A stretch of DNA of 64,000 nucleotides from assembly GCF_000379065.1 (NCBI RefSeq), contig NZ_KB900614.1, positions 1,865,939-1,929,938 on the forward strand. The letters run 5' to 3'. Each line of letters starts with the position of its first letter. Positions within the stretch are counted from its first letter, which is position 1. The stretch is from Salinispora mooreana. Its GTDB lineage: Bacteria; Actinomycetota; Actinomycetes; Mycobacteriales; Micromonosporaceae. The notes beneath the pieces were generated by a model. It searched no databases and had not been told where the DNA came from. It saw nothing but the letters and a program-made list of their open reading frames with translations. This document shows positions 1 to 8,520 of the stretch, piece after piece. Both the position numbers and the translations under genes were made by a program.

Positions 1-124
1 CGGCACTGGCTTTCCAAACACCCTGTTGAGTTCTCAAAGAACAACCACACACCATCAGAACCCCACACCAGGGCCCCTCCGGAGGCAACCGCTCCCACCC
101 ACCGCTCTCGCGTCAGGCACTTTT
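1..124 (-). promoter_or_regulatory. 16S rRNA leader with boxA-type antitermination element
   Basis: Read on the minus strand, bases 48-25 give a boxA-like GTTCTTTGAGAACTCAACAG, followed by a GTGTTTGG element up to the window edge. This is the layout of actinobacterial pre-16S leaders, where boxA loads Nus antitermination factors and the flanking bases form the RNase III stem. The 16S gene itself must lie just outside the left edge and cannot be seen. The leader follows a strong promoter and lies about 410 bases downstream of tyrS on the same strand. The identification rests on motif and promoter context only. Confidence 0.75.
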
Positions 125-127
125 ACT

Positions 128-156
128 ACTTTACCCGGTGGTTTCCGCCGTGTCAA
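128..156 (-). promoter_or_regulatory. Probable rRNA operon promoter
   Basis: On the minus strand, TTGACA (156-151) is followed after exactly 17 bases by TAAAGT (133-128). This is a near-consensus vegetative sigma promoter, the strongest in the window, and it reads out of the window through the boxA leader. A weaker ATGACG/TGATGT pair further upstream (about 231-203) might be a second rrn promoter, but it matches the consensus poorly. Confidence 0.75.
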
Positions 157-535
157 ACCGCTTTGCTGCGATCTGTTGACTTCGTCCACTTTTGGGCACC
201 ATGACATCACCGACTGTCGTCGCCTTCGTCATGGTTTCGGCAGACCGGCCGCTTGCGGTTTCCCGCTAGCGCGCCCGGCTCCTGCCGGCGGCTAACCATA
301 CCCGGTCGGTTTCGCCTCGCCAAATCCGCCTACCGGCGAACCTGGGGCACCGCCCAAGAGGACCATCCAAGCCATGCGGCTCGGTCAGTCCGAGAGGTCG
401 CTTCCAGTGCTCTGGCCGCTCGGGGCGTCCGCCCCGTTTTCGTCCGTTCCGCGCTGGCAGAGAGAAAGTTACGCGTCCGAGGGAGTTGCCGTCAAATCCG
501 CCGGACGCGTCCCCGGTCACATCATCAGGATCTAG
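157..535. other. Intergenic region between tyrS and the rRNA operon promoter
   Basis: No credible gene lies here; the short open frames have no ribosome binding site or recognisable product. On the plus strand bases 420-441 form a six-base-pair GC hairpin (CGGGGC/GCCCCG) followed by TTTT, which looks like an intrinsic terminator for plus-strand transcription or a structural element. On the minus strand it has no U tract, so it is not an obvious tyrS terminator. Confidence 0.5.
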
Positions 536-1822
536 CTATTTTCGCAGCTCAACACCGGCGAAGGAACGCTTTCCCCGACGCAGGACCAGGTAGCGGCCGT
601 GCAACAGGTCCGCCGGAGTGACGACCGCGTCCGTCGAGGACACCCGGTTGTTGTTCAGGTAGGCACCCCCCTCGGCGATTACTCGACGGGCCTCCTTGTT
701 GCTCGGCACCAGACCAGACTCCTTGAGTAGCCCGACCACGTCGGGCAACTCGTCGAGGTGGACCAGACCCGCCTCGGTCAGGGCGGCGCGCAGGGTCGCG
801 GGCGAGAGATCCGCCAGCGACCCTCGGCCGAACAACGCCTGGCTCGCGGCGACCACCTGGGCCATTTCCCGCTCACCGTGCACCAGGGTGGTCAGCTCCT
901 CGGCGAGCGCCCGCTGGGCGACACGTGCGGCGGGTCGCTCCGCCGCCTCCTTCTCCAACGCCTCCAGCTCGGCCCGGGGACGGAAGCTGAAGTAGCGCAG
1001 GTAGTGGGCGACGTCGCGGTCGTCCGCGTTGACCCAGAACTGGTAGAACGCGTACGGACTGGTCAGCTCCGAGTCGAGCCAGATCGCCCCACCCTCGGTC
1101 TTGCCGAACTTCGTACCGTCGGACTTGGTGACCAACGGCGTGGTGAACGCCTCCACCGGCCCCGCGCCCCGGCGACGGATGAAGTCGACGCCAGCGGTGA
1201 TGTTGCCCCACTGGTCGGAGCCGCCGAACTGAAGCTGACACCCGTGGCGTCGGTGCAGTTCGAAGAAGTCGTTGGCCTGGAGGAGCTGGTAGCTGAACTC
1301 GGTGAAGCTGACCCCGCTCTCCAGCCGGGCCCGCACCACCTCACGCGCCAGCATCCGGTTGATCGGGAAGTGCTTGCCGACATCCCGCAGGAACTCCACC
1401 ACCGACATCTCGCCGGTCCAGTCCAGGTTGTTGACCAGCCGTGCCGCGTTCGCACCCTGGTACGACACGAAGGGGGCCAGCTGCTCCCGAATCCGGGCCA
1501 CCCATCCGGCCACCACCTCAGGTGGGTTGAGAACCCGCTCGGCACTCTCCTTCGGGTCACCGATCTGCCCGGTCGCCCCGCCCACCAGCAGCAGCGGCCG
1601 GTGGCCGGCGAGCTGGAGCCGCCGCGCGGTGACGACCTGCATGAGGTGACCGACGTGCAGGCTCGACGCGGTCGGGTCGAAGCCCACATAAAAAGCCGCT
1701 CCCGGGCCGTCGAGCAACGCGCGAAGCTCGTCGAGGCCGGTGCAGTCCTGGATCAGGCCACGCCACCGCAGATCGTCGAAGAGTGTGTCCCGCTCTGACA
1801 GCGGGGGGTTGGTGTCGGTCAC
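536..1822 (-). CDS. tyrS: Tyrosyl-tRNA synthetase
   Basis: This enzyme charges tRNA-Tyr with tyrosine in the cytosol. The 428-residue product is of normal bacterial TyrRS length. Near the N terminus it has a Rossmann class I core with HVGH (the HIGH signature) in FDPTASSLHVGH. The KMSKS loop appears as KFGKT, and the C-terminal 70 or so residues form an S4 RNA-binding domain with a KRSFAGVELRK tail. I choose the GTG at 1822 because family homology begins with TDTNPPLSERD; an in-frame ATG 12 codons upstream adds a tail without homology. The gene ends about 380 bases before the rRNA promoter and is co-oriented with the rRNA operon, as I recall for other actinomycetes. Confidence 0.95.
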   Translation of the reverse strand: MTDTNPPLSERDTLFDDLRWRGLIQDCTGLDELRALLDGPGAAFYVGFDPTASSLHVGHLMQVVTARRLQLAGHRPLLLVGGATGQIGDPKESAERVLNPPEVVAGWVARIREQLAPFVSYQGANAARLVNNLDWTGEMSVVEFLRDVGKHFPINRMLAREVVRARLESGVSFTEFSYQLLQANDFFELHRRHGCQLQFGGSDQWGNITAGVDFIRRRGAGPVEAFTTPLVTKSDGTKFGKTEGGAIWLDSELTSPYAFYQFWVNADDRDVAHYLRYFSFRPRAELEALEKEAAERPAARVAQRALAEELTTLVHGEREMAQVVAASQALFGRGSLADLSPATLRAALTEAGLVHLDELPDVVGLLKESGLVPSNKEARRVIAEGGAYLNNNRVSSTDAVVTPADLLHGRYLVLRRGKRSFAGVELRK

Positions 1823-1914
1823 GATCCCCAATTCTTCCGCATGACCGGCCGGGACCACTACCGGGATTGCCGGCCCGCTATGCTGGCCGCCCGGTAACGA
1901 CGAAGGGCTATGCC

Positions 1915-2307
1915 GTGGACGAGCCAGATCCGAACGACGGCTTCGTGACGCTGCTGGGGCTGAGCTACGACGAGGTCGGTGCCGACCGGGTGGTCCTGCG
2001 CTGGCAGGTCCGCCCCGAGCTGCACCAGCCGTACGGGATCCAGCACGGCGGCGTCTACTGCTCGGTGGTCGAGACCGCGGCGAGCTTCGGCGGGGCTGCC
2101 TGGCTGGGCGACCGGGGGCGGGTCGTCGGCGTGTCGAACCAGACCGACTTTCTGCGCGCGGTCCGGTCGGGTGAGTTGACCGCCGTGGGAACCCCGGTCC
2201 ACCGCGGCCGCAGTCAACAGCTCTGGCAGGTGGAGATCACCGACGGCGATGACCGTCTGGTGGCACGCGGCCAGGTCCGGCTGCAGAACCTGATGACGAC
2301 CGAATAG
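1915..2307 (+). CDS. PaaI-type hotdog-fold thioesterase
   Basis: The 130-residue protein matches the small PaaI/YbgC-like hotdog thioesterases, which hydrolyse acyl- or aryl-CoA thioesters. The HGG motif in GIQHGGVYCSVVETAAS marks the central hotdog helix with its acidic catalytic residue. The GTG at 1915 has a GAAGGG ribosome binding site seven bases upstream; longer in-frame starts overlap tyrS and lack homology. It is divergent from tyrS with 92 bases between the starts, and TATGCT at 1879-1884 may be its -10 box. The substrate cannot be told from sequence; aromatic-CoA housekeeping is only a family guess. Confidence 0.85.
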   Translation: MDEPDPNDGFVTLLGLSYDEVGADRVVLRWQVRPELHQPYGIQHGGVYCSVVETAASFGGAAWLGDRGRVVGVSNQTDFLRAVRSGELTAVGTPVHRGRSQQLWQVEITDGDDRLVARGQVRLQNLMTTE

Positions 2308-2346
2308 CCGCAGCCGGCGGCCCCCGCCAGCAGCCGGTGCACCCCG

Positions 2347-2970
2347 CTACGCGGCGGCGGGGAGGTCCAGCACGTAGGCGTCGCCCTGCCGGCGGAAGCC
2401 GAGCCGGTGATAGTAGGGGGCGACCATGCCCGGCGGGCTGACGACCTGCCGGAACCCCTTGTCGGTGAAGAGGCGGCTACTCCGGTACACGAACTCGCCC
2501 GGGGTGAAGTCCCGAAACCGCTTGGTGACGTAGTCGAGGTCGACCTGGGCCACCCCGCCCGGCTCCGCGTGCGCCAGCACCACCCCGACCACCTCGTCGG
2601 CCCTGACGACCAGGAAGGCGGACCGCTCCCCGCTTCGGTGCCAGGTGAAGCCGGGGTTGAACCGGGCGATGTCGAGCGCGTGCACCCGCAGCGTGTGCGC
2701 GAGGAACTTGTCGTCCACGCCCACCTCGACCACCTGGTAGGTCGCCGCGTCGTGGCGGGTCGCCAGCATGCCGCGCAGGTACCACACGTTGATGGCGGCC
2801 AGCACGATGTTCAACCCGACCATCGGCCACACCGCGACCGCCGCGTTGTAGCCGATCAGCACGACACAACCGACGAGGTTCAGGGTGCGCAGCCGGAGAA
2901 TCGCGGTCTGCAGCAGCGACCAGACCAACACCGCGGAGCCGGTCCAGCCGATCAGTTCCAGCCAGTTCAC
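2347..2970 (-). CDS. YgjV-like membrane protein with C-terminal acetyltransferase-like domain
   Basis: About 75 N-terminal residues form three hydrophobic segments (around 5-22, 28-46 and 48-65) of the kind seen in YgjV-family inner-membrane proteins. The rest (about 85-207) is soluble. Its order of a LVVRADEVVGVVLAH strand pair and a closing YYHRLGFRRQG resembles the end of a GNAT fold, so I read the protein as a membrane-anchored GNAT-like protein. No catalytic activity is proven. The upstream GNAT gene ends 18 bases before this start, so the two are probably co-transcribed. It converges with the thioesterase gene across 39 bases. Confidence 0.75.
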   Translation of the reverse strand: MNWLELIGWTGSAVLVWSLLQTAILRLRTLNLVGCVVLIGYNAAVAVWPMVGLNIVLAAINVWYLRGMLATRHDAATYQVVEVGVDDKFLAHTLRVHALDIARFNPGFTWHRSGERSAFLVVRADEVVGVVLAHAEPGGVAQVDLDYVTKRFRDFTPGEFVYRSSRLFTDKGFRQVVSPPGMVAPYYHRLGFRRQGDAYVLDLPAAA

Positions 2971-2988
2971 CTCGGCGAGGGTAATCCC

Positions 2989-3492
2989 TCAGCTCGGAGC
3001 GGGTGCTGGGGCCGGGCCGGCGAGCTCCAAGATCCATTCCTGGACCTCGACGCCACGCCCGGGGGCGTACCCCTGGTCCTCGCCGGTGACGACGAAGCCG
3101 CACTTGCGCAGCACGGCGAGGGAGGCACGGTTGTCCTTGGCCACCCGGGCGTGCACCGGCCGGCGGGTCAGCTCACCCAGCAGGACGGCGAGCGCACCGG
3201 TCGCGTATCCCCGACCCCAGCGACCTGGATCGATCCAGTAGCTGACCTCGGTGCGCCCATCGGCGGGAAAGGCGTTCACGTGGCCTACCACCTCATCGCC
3301 GACAACCACCGTCCGCGACACCACCGTCGGGTCGGCGCGGATCCGGGTCCAGTGCGCGTCGAACCCGATGCGGTCGGTGGGGTCGGCCGCGCCGAACGCC
3401 GCCATCCAGTTAGCCTCGATGTCCTGCTGGTGGAGGAAGAAGAACGGCAGGTCACTATCGAGTACGGGGCGCAGGCGCAGATCGGTGGGCAT
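2989..3492 (-). CDS. GNAT family N-acetyltransferase
   Basis: The 167-residue protein is a RimJ/RimL-type GNAT acetyltransferase, using acetyl-CoA to modify an amine on a small molecule or protein N terminus. It opens with LRPVLDSDLPFFF, contains the acetyl-CoA pyrophosphate loop as GRWGRGYATGAL (the QxxGxG/A type), and ends with the typical NRASLAVLRKCGF strand-helix. The ATG at 3492 fits the family start although no strong ribosome binding site is visible. It lies 18 bases upstream of the membrane GNAT-like gene and diverges from the first universal stress gene. The substrate is unknown. Confidence 0.85.
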   Translation of the reverse strand: MPTDLRLRPVLDSDLPFFFLHQQDIEANWMAAFGAADPTDRIGFDAHWTRIRADPTVVSRTVVVGDEVVGHVNAFPADGRTEVSYWIDPGRWGRGYATGALAVLLGELTRRPVHARVAKDNRASLAVLRKCGFVVTGEDQGYAPGRGVEVQEWILELAGPAPAPAPS

Positions 3493-3625
3493 CGCGCGAT
3501 GGTAGCGCCGGCCGAGGCCGCCGAGCGAAGGACCATTGGCCCCGGGCTTGGGCCGACCGCCCCTGATCGGGCGGCGGCCGGCCCGGCAGGCTGAAGGTGA
3601 AACGAGCCGAAGGAGGGCAGACATT

Positions 3626-4510
3626 ATGACGAGCAACGCCGGCGCCCCGGTCGTGGTGGGTGTGGACGGTTCTGCCGCCGCGCTGGACGCGGTCCGGGTA
3701 GCGGTGCGCGAGGCGGAGTACCGGCAGCGCCCGCTCCGGGTGGTGCACGCCTTCATCTGGCCGTTGACCGGGACCCCGTTGACCCCGGTTCCCGGTGCCC
3801 CGGTCACCGCCGGGCTGCGCAACCAGGCCGAGGAGTACGTGCGGGAAGCGGTGGAACAGGCCCGCAAGATCTCCCCCGACCTGCGGATCACCGGTGTGGT
3901 GGTGGACGGCGCACCGACCCCGGTGCTGGTCGAGGAGGCACAGGAAGCGGTGCTGACGGTGCTCGGCCACCGGGGTCTCGGCGGCTTCGCCGGGCTGCTA
4001 CTCGGCTCGGTCACCGTGCAGGTCTCCGCCCGCGCGAAGAGCCCGGTGCTGGTCGTCCGAGGTGAGCCGCGCGCGGACGGTCCGGTCGTGGTGGGTGTGG
4101 ACGGTTCTCAGCTATCCACCGAGGCCGTCGCCTTCGCATTCGAGGAAGCGGCCCGCCGGGACGCACCGCTGGTAGCCCTGCACGCCTGGCTCTTCCCCAC
4201 CCCTGTCGGCCCGGGGGACATCCTGCCCCTGGTCTACGACCTGGACGCCGTCGAGGGCGAGGAGGAGCGGACCCTCGCCGAGTCGCTCGCCGGCTTCGCC
4301 GAACGGTATCCGCAGGTGCAGGTACGGCACCGGGTCGTCCGTGGCTCGCCGGCGCGGGTGCTGGTAGAGGCGTCGAAGAGCGCGCAGCTGGTGGTCGTCG
4401 GCGCACACGGGCGCGGTGCCCTCGGCGGGCTGCTGCTCGGCTCGGTCAGCCACGCCGTCCTGCATCACGGGCACAGCCCACTGGCCATCGTCCGACGCCC
4501 CGCCGAATAG
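3626..4510 (+). CDS. Universal stress protein, two UspA domains
   Basis: The 294-residue protein contains two tandem UspA domains (about 8-145 and 155-290). Each starts with VVVGVDGS and ends with the nucleotide-binding signature: GHRGLGGFAGLLLGSV in the first and GAHGRGALGGLLLGSV in the second. Both copies keep the G-2X-G-9X-G(S) pattern, so both are expected to bind ATP. The chosen ATG has AGGAGGG eight bases upstream. A 27-base stretch encoding the domain start is repeated exactly at 3647-3673 and 4082-4108. In actinobacteria such proteins are commonly linked to dormancy and low oxygen; no DosR-like box was identified here. Confidence 0.93.
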   Translation: MTSNAGAPVVVGVDGSAAALDAVRVAVREAEYRQRPLRVVHAFIWPLTGTPLTPVPGAPVTAGLRNQAEEYVREAVEQARKISPDLRITGVVVDGAPTPVLVEEAQEAVLTVLGHRGLGGFAGLLLGSVTVQVSARAKSPVLVVRGEPRADGPVVVGVDGSQLSTEAVAFAFEEAARRDAPLVALHAWLFPTPVGPGDILPLVYDLDAVEGEEERTLAESLAGFAERYPQVQVRHRVVRGSPARVLVEASKSAQLVVVGAHGRGALGGLLLGSVSHAVLHHGHSPLAIVRRPAE

Positions 4511-4585
4511 CCGCGCCGGCGCGGGTGAGCGGCAGCCACGCCGGCCCGGGGGACAATATGCCGACCGAGTCCGAAAGGGGTGCCG

Positions 4586-5419
4586 ATGAACCGGCCCGTG
4601 GTGGTAGGGGTGGATGGCTCACCATCGAGCCTGGTGGCAGCGGAGCACGCCGCCCGCACCGCGGTGCAGCGGTCAACACCGCTGCACCTGGTGCACGGCT
4701 ATCTGCACCCGTCGGGGTACGGAGTACCGATCAACCCGTACGAGTTGGGAATTCCGAAGCCGAACGACGAGGCGCAGTCGATGCTGGACCGCGCCGCCGC
4801 CGACCTGGCCGACCGCTGGCCCGGGCTGACCGTCCAGGTACGGCAGGTCGCCGGCGGGCCGGGCGCCACGCTGGTGGAGCAGTCCCGCCGGGCGGAGCTG
4901 GTCGTGGTGGGTAGCCGGGGTCACGGCGGCTTCGCCGGGCTGCTGCTCGGCTCGGTTAGTTCGCAGGTCGCCGCGCACGCGCACTGCCCGGTGCTGGTGG
5001 TCCGACCCACTGAGGCGCCGGTCGCGCTGGACGGGCCGGTGCTGGTCGCGGTGGATGGGTCGGAGTCGGCGGAGGTGGCGGTCGGGCAGGCCGCCGACGA
5101 GGCCACGCGGCAGCAGAACGAGCTGGTGCTGGCGCACGTCCACACCCCCGGTGCGACCGACGCCGCGGAGGTGCTCGACACCGCGGTGGCGGCGGCGCGC
5201 GGCAGCCACCCGGGGCTGGCCGTGACCGCGCGACAGCTACGGGCGGAGAAGCCGGACCAGGCACTGATCGAGGCAAGTCGGGACACTGCCCTGATCGTCG
5301 TGGGGACCCGAGGGCGAGGCGGATTCACCGGGATGCTGCTCGGCTCGGTCAGCCAGTCCCTGGTGCAGCACGCCCACTGCCCGGTGCTGGTGGCCCACCC
5401 GTACGGTCGAGCACGTTGA
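4586..5419 (+). CDS. Universal stress protein, two UspA domains
   Basis: This 277-residue paralogue of the preceding gene again has two UspA domains with both nucleotide-binding signatures intact (GSRGHGGFAGLLLGSV and GTRGRGGFTGMLLGSV). The ATG at 4586 lies five bases after GAAAGGGG; a GTG two codons upstream is possible. The 75-base gap and shared orientation suggest one transcript with the upstream gene. The pair looks like a local tandem duplication. Its 3' end meets the convergent ABC permease gene within 11 bases, leaving no room for a separate terminator. Confidence 0.93.
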   Translation: MNRPVVVGVDGSPSSLVAAEHAARTAVQRSTPLHLVHGYLHPSGYGVPINPYELGIPKPNDEAQSMLDRAAADLADRWPGLTVQVRQVAGGPGATLVEQSRRAELVVVGSRGHGGFAGLLLGSVSSQVAAHAHCPVLVVRPTEAPVALDGPVLVAVDGSESAEVAVGQAADEATRQQNELVLAHVHTPGATDAAEVLDTAVAAARGSHPGLAVTARQLRAEKPDQALIEASRDTALIVVGTRGRGGFTGMLLGSVSQSLVQHAHCPVLVAHPYGRAR

Positions 5420-5430
5420 CCCGTCCGGGC

Positions 5431-6273
5431 TCAGTGGTCCCGACGCTGCGCGACAACCACCGTAAGGATGGCGGCGAGAACCGCCCAGACGGCGTAGACG
5501 GTCCATGCCCCGGATGTCGTCCAGGGATACGGCTGGCTTCCGAACTCAATCTCGGCGATGCGTATCCACGCGCGGTAGGGCGTCAGGTGACCGAGTACGG
5601 CCGTGGCGTACAGCCGTTCGCTGAGGGCGAGCGGCAGAAGCATGAAGGCAAGTACGAAGGTGGTCAGCGTCCCGAAGCTGTGCCGCACAAGGACACCAAT
5701 GACCATGGCGACCAACGCGGTCAGCGGCGCCATCAGCGCCGAGGCGAGCAGCCGTTCCAGCACACCCGGGTCGGTGATGGAAAGACCCACGTCCTTGCCG
5801 TCAAGGATCGCCTGGGTGACAAAGAAGGAGCCACCGACGACCACCAGGCCGTAGCCCAACGACACCGCTGTGACGACCGCCAGTTTCGCCGCCATCACCC
5901 CGCGCCGCGCCGGCACCGCCACGAAGGTAGCGCGGATCAACCCAGTGCTGTACTCGCTGACCACGACGTTCGCACCGATGGCGCCGATGGACAGCATGAG
6001 AGCTACACAGGAGGCGGGGGTGAAGGCATCGAACATCGCATACCTGCTGAAGTCCGCGCGGGCGGCGGCGGAGAAGTTCTCCAGATTTACATAGTCGCCA
6101 TAGGCTGAATAGCAGTTGAAACCCAAAATCCCGAAGGCGCTCAACAGCAGCGTCCAAGCAGTCGAACGCAAAGACCAGAGTTTGATCCATTCAGCGGCGA
6201 GCAGATCACGGAAGCCTGCCTGAGCCTCCGTTCGTACAGTTTCGGGAGCTGACTCTTCCACCGTCACCTTCAC
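5431..6273 (-). CDS. ABC-2 type transporter permease
   Basis: The 280-residue integral membrane protein has about six hydrophobic segments. It begins with a cytosolic stretch and AAEWIKLWSLRST, the coupling-helix sequence of ABC-2 permeases acting with CcmA-type ATPases. Its start overlaps the stop of the ATPase gene by four bases (ATGA), so the two are translationally coupled. They should form an exporter for a drug, peptide or lipid; the substrate is unknown. The operon faces a divergent histidine kinase-response regulator pair, the usual arrangement when the transporter is that system's target. Confidence 0.88.
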   Translation of the reverse strand: MKVTVEESAPETVRTEAQAGFRDLLAAEWIKLWSLRSTAWTLLLSAFGILGFNCYSAYGDYVNLENFSAAARADFSRYAMFDAFTPASCVALMLSIGAIGANVVVSEYSTGLIRATFVAVPARRGVMAAKLAVVTAVSLGYGLVVVGGSFFVTQAILDGKDVGLSITDPGVLERLLASALMAPLTALVAMVIGVLVRHSFGTLTTFVLAFMLLPLALSERLYATAVLGHLTPYRAWIRIAEIEFGSQPYPWTTSGAWTVYAVWAVLAAILTVVVAQRRDH

Positions 6274-7193
6274 TGCATCGCCCCCGCCCGATATTCGATA
6301 CTGTCACTCGTCATCCTCATAAACGCCTCCTCCAGGGAGGTCAACCGAGGACTTAGCTCGTGCACTCGTATGGACTTTGCGAAGGCCAGGTCTCCGATGT
6401 CACTGGCGCTCATTCCTTCCACTGACAACAACCCGTCGGCGTGTTGGGCCACACTCGCGCCGGCCTCGGTCAACGCCCCAGTCAGCGCACCGGGGTCAGG
6501 TGTCCGTACGGACACCGACGACAACGTGCCGCCACGGGCTGCGAACTGAGCCAACGTCTCGGCCGCGATCAGCCGGCCTCGTCCCACGACGATCAGATCG
6601 GTCGCGGTGTGTTCCATCTCTGACATGAGGTGGCTGGAGACGAACACGGTGCGCCCCTCGGCCGCCAAACCCTGGAAGAGCCCGCGCACCCACTTCACGC
6701 CTTCAGGGTCGAGACCGTTCAGCGGCTCGTCGAACAACAGCACGGGTGGGTCGCCGAGCAAAGCCGCAGCGATACCCAGTCGCTGCTTCATACCCAGCGA
6801 ATAGGTCTGCACGCGCCGCTGCGCCACGTCCGCCAGGCCTACCTCCGCCAGCACCTGAAGCACCCTGGCCTTCCCGATGCGGTTACTCCGGGCCAGCGCG
6901 GCGAGGTGGTCGTACGCGGTTCGTCCGCCATGAACGGCACGGGCATCCAGCAGGGCGCCGACATACCGCAGGCCGCGGGGATGCTCGGCGAAGGGAAGTC
7001 CGCCGATGATGGCAGTGCCGCGCGTAGGTGTGCTCAGTCCTACGAGCATGTTCAGAGTGGTGGTCTTACCCGCGCCGTTGGGTCCGAGAAAGCCGGTCAC
7101 CCGTCCGGGCAGCACGGTGAAGGTCAGCTCATCGACGGCTACGGTGCCGCCGTAACGCTTCGTCAATTGTTTCACTTCGATCACGAGGACCAT
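6270..7193 (-). CDS. ABC transporter ATP-binding protein (CcmA/DrrA type)
   Basis: This 307-residue ATPase energises the permease encoded directly downstream. It has Walker A GPNGAGKTT near residue 37, a Q-loop region, the signature as YSLGMKQR (the LGM variant usual in ABC-2 exporters), Walker B LLFDEPLNGLD and the switch histidine in SSHLMSEME. The C-terminal 80 residues form the extra domain seen in DrrA-like proteins. The start ATG follows CAGGACG; a GTG three codons in is an alternative. The 124-base gap to the divergent kinase gene should hold both promoters. Confidence 0.92.
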   Translation of the reverse strand: MVLVIEVKQLTKRYGGTVAVDELTFTVLPGRVTGFLGPNGAGKTTTLNMLVGLSTPTRGTAIIGGLPFAEHPRGLRYVGALLDARAVHGGRTAYDHLAALARSNRIGKARVLQVLAEVGLADVAQRRVQTYSLGMKQRLGIAAALLGDPPVLLFDEPLNGLDPEGVKWVRGLFQGLAAEGRTVFVSSHLMSEMEHTATDLIVVGRGRLIAAETLAQFAARGGTLSSVSVRTPDPGALTGALTEAGASVAQHADGLLSVEGMSASDIGDLAFAKSIRVHELSPRLTSLEEAFMRMTSDSIEYRAGAMQ

Positions 7194-7317
7194 CGTCCTG
7201 ATCAGAGTGTCTCGGCGCGTCCCGCCAACGCTGACACTTTTGCAGTCCTCATGTCATCCTCGGTCGTACAACTGTGGTCGGATGCGTTCGGTCGGTCCCC
7301 CGACTAGATTCGAGCCC

Positions 7318-8520
7318 GTGCACGCGGCGCGGAGTCTCCTCCCCACCAGGTTCCGTTCCGACGAGCTCGGATCGTTTTGGCTCATCAGCCTCCTGATCTT
7401 TACTAGCTGGCTGGTAACGGTCTACCCATGGATCTGGTTCCTGACCGAACCGCCCGATCAGCGCTGGTCGTTGCTCTTCCCACCGGACGTTCTCTCCCCC
7501 ACCACAAGCCAGGGGATTCTGCTGGTAGCCGCAGCGGCCGCGCTGGCCGGAAGCATCCGGTTGCGGCAGACGCCCCGGCTCGCCTTCACGCTCCTGCTCG
7601 CGAGCATTGCGATACCCACCCTGGTGTGGCGGCAGCCAGAGATCTGGTCGCCGCAGATCCTTCCGATCGATATCGCCCTGGTACTCCTCACGCTCTACTA
7701 CCCCCGCCGGTTGGCACTGACCGCGGCCGGCCTGGCCCTACTCTTCCTCACCACCTATCTGACGGCTCGATTGACGCTCGGCGGCGAGGGCGGCATCCCA
7801 TCGGAGCCCGGCGCTGCGCTCTCCGTCTGCACGGCCGTACTTCTCGGCACAGTGATCCGCCAGCGACGAACGCAGGCCGCAGCCGCACGCGAACGGGCGA
7901 CCGCCGAGGCGATCAGCGCCGAACGGCTTCGCATCGCCCGCGACCTACACGACATGGTGGCGCACAGCCTGGGAGTCATCACCCTGCAGGCAGGCGCGGC
8001 GGGCCGGGTCATGCGAACGCAACCGGAAGCGGCCCGAGAAGCAATCGGCAGCATCGAAACGGTCGGCCAAGAGACTCTTGCGGGCCTGCGGCGGGTCCTC
8101 TCCTCCCTGCGTGAGATCGACCCGGACCAACCAGGGGTCCCCTCGCTCTTCGCCCTCGACGAGCTCATCTCCACCACTCGGTCAGCGGGCATAGACATCG
8201 AACTGCGGCAACAGGGCGAGCCCCAGGCCCTGCCGATGGAGGTCGACGCCGCCGCCTACCGGATCGTCCAGGAGGCCATCGCCAACGTGATTCGCCATGC
8301 CGGCACCGATGTCTGCCGAATCCTGATCAGCTTCCGGGAGGCGGAGTTGTTCGTCGAGGTAGTCGACGACGGATCCGGTCGCGGCCAACGGCCCGGGAGC
8401 GGATTAGGGTTGGTCGGCATGCGGGAGCGAGTCGAGATGCTGCACGGCACGATCACCACCGGTCCACGCCCAGAAGGCGGCTTCCGGGTGGCAGTCCGCC
8501 TCCCTCTCCCGGTTGCATGA
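7318..8520 (+). CDS. Sensor histidine kinase, NarL/DesK class
   Basis: From the GTG at 7318 the kinase has 400 residues. Residues 18-180 hold about six hydrophobic segments with little extracellular loop, typical of intramembrane sensors. The HisKA_3 dimerisation helix carries the phospho-acceptor His211 in ARDLHDMVAHS. The ATPase domain shows the N box (AYRIVQEAIANVIRHA) and G boxes (DDGSG, GLGLVGMRER). TAGATT at 7305-7310 sits seven bases before the GTG, which fits a leaderless actinobacterial promoter and decides this start. An ATG 12 codons upstream is the alternative. The response regulator overlaps its stop by four bases. Confidence 0.9.
   Translation: MHAARSLLPTRFRSDELGSFWLISLLIFTSWLVTVYPWIWFLTEPPDQRWSLLFPPDVLSPTTSQGILLVAAAAALAGSIRLRQTPRLAFTLLLASIAIPTLVWRQPEIWSPQILPIDIALVLLTLYYPRRLALTAAGLALLFLTTYLTARLTLGGEGGIPSEPGAALSVCTAVLLGTVIRQRRTQAAAARERATAEAISAERLRIARDLHDMVAHSLGVITLQAGAAGRVMRTQPEAAREAIGSIETVGQETLAGLRRVLSSLREIDPDQPGVPSLFALDELISTTRSAGIDIELRQQGEPQALPMEVDAAAYRIVQEAIANVIRHAGTDVCRILISFREAELFVEVVDDGSGRGQRPGSGLGLVGMRERVEMLHGTITTGPRPEGGFRVAVRLPLPVA

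Noticed and set aside
176..204. A TTGACT on the plus strand that might be a promoter
   Set aside because: No -10-like hexamer lies at 16-18 bases (CCATGA at the expected place), and there is no plus-strand gene to serve.
26..621. Short open frames in the region left of tyrS
   Set aside because: They overlap the rRNA promoter and leader or the tyrS 3' end, lack ribosome sites and look like nothing known.
2407..3594. A 395-codon plus-strand open frame opposite the two GNAT-like genes
   Set aside because: The minus-strand proteins have clear folds; the antisense product is low-complexity and without motifs.
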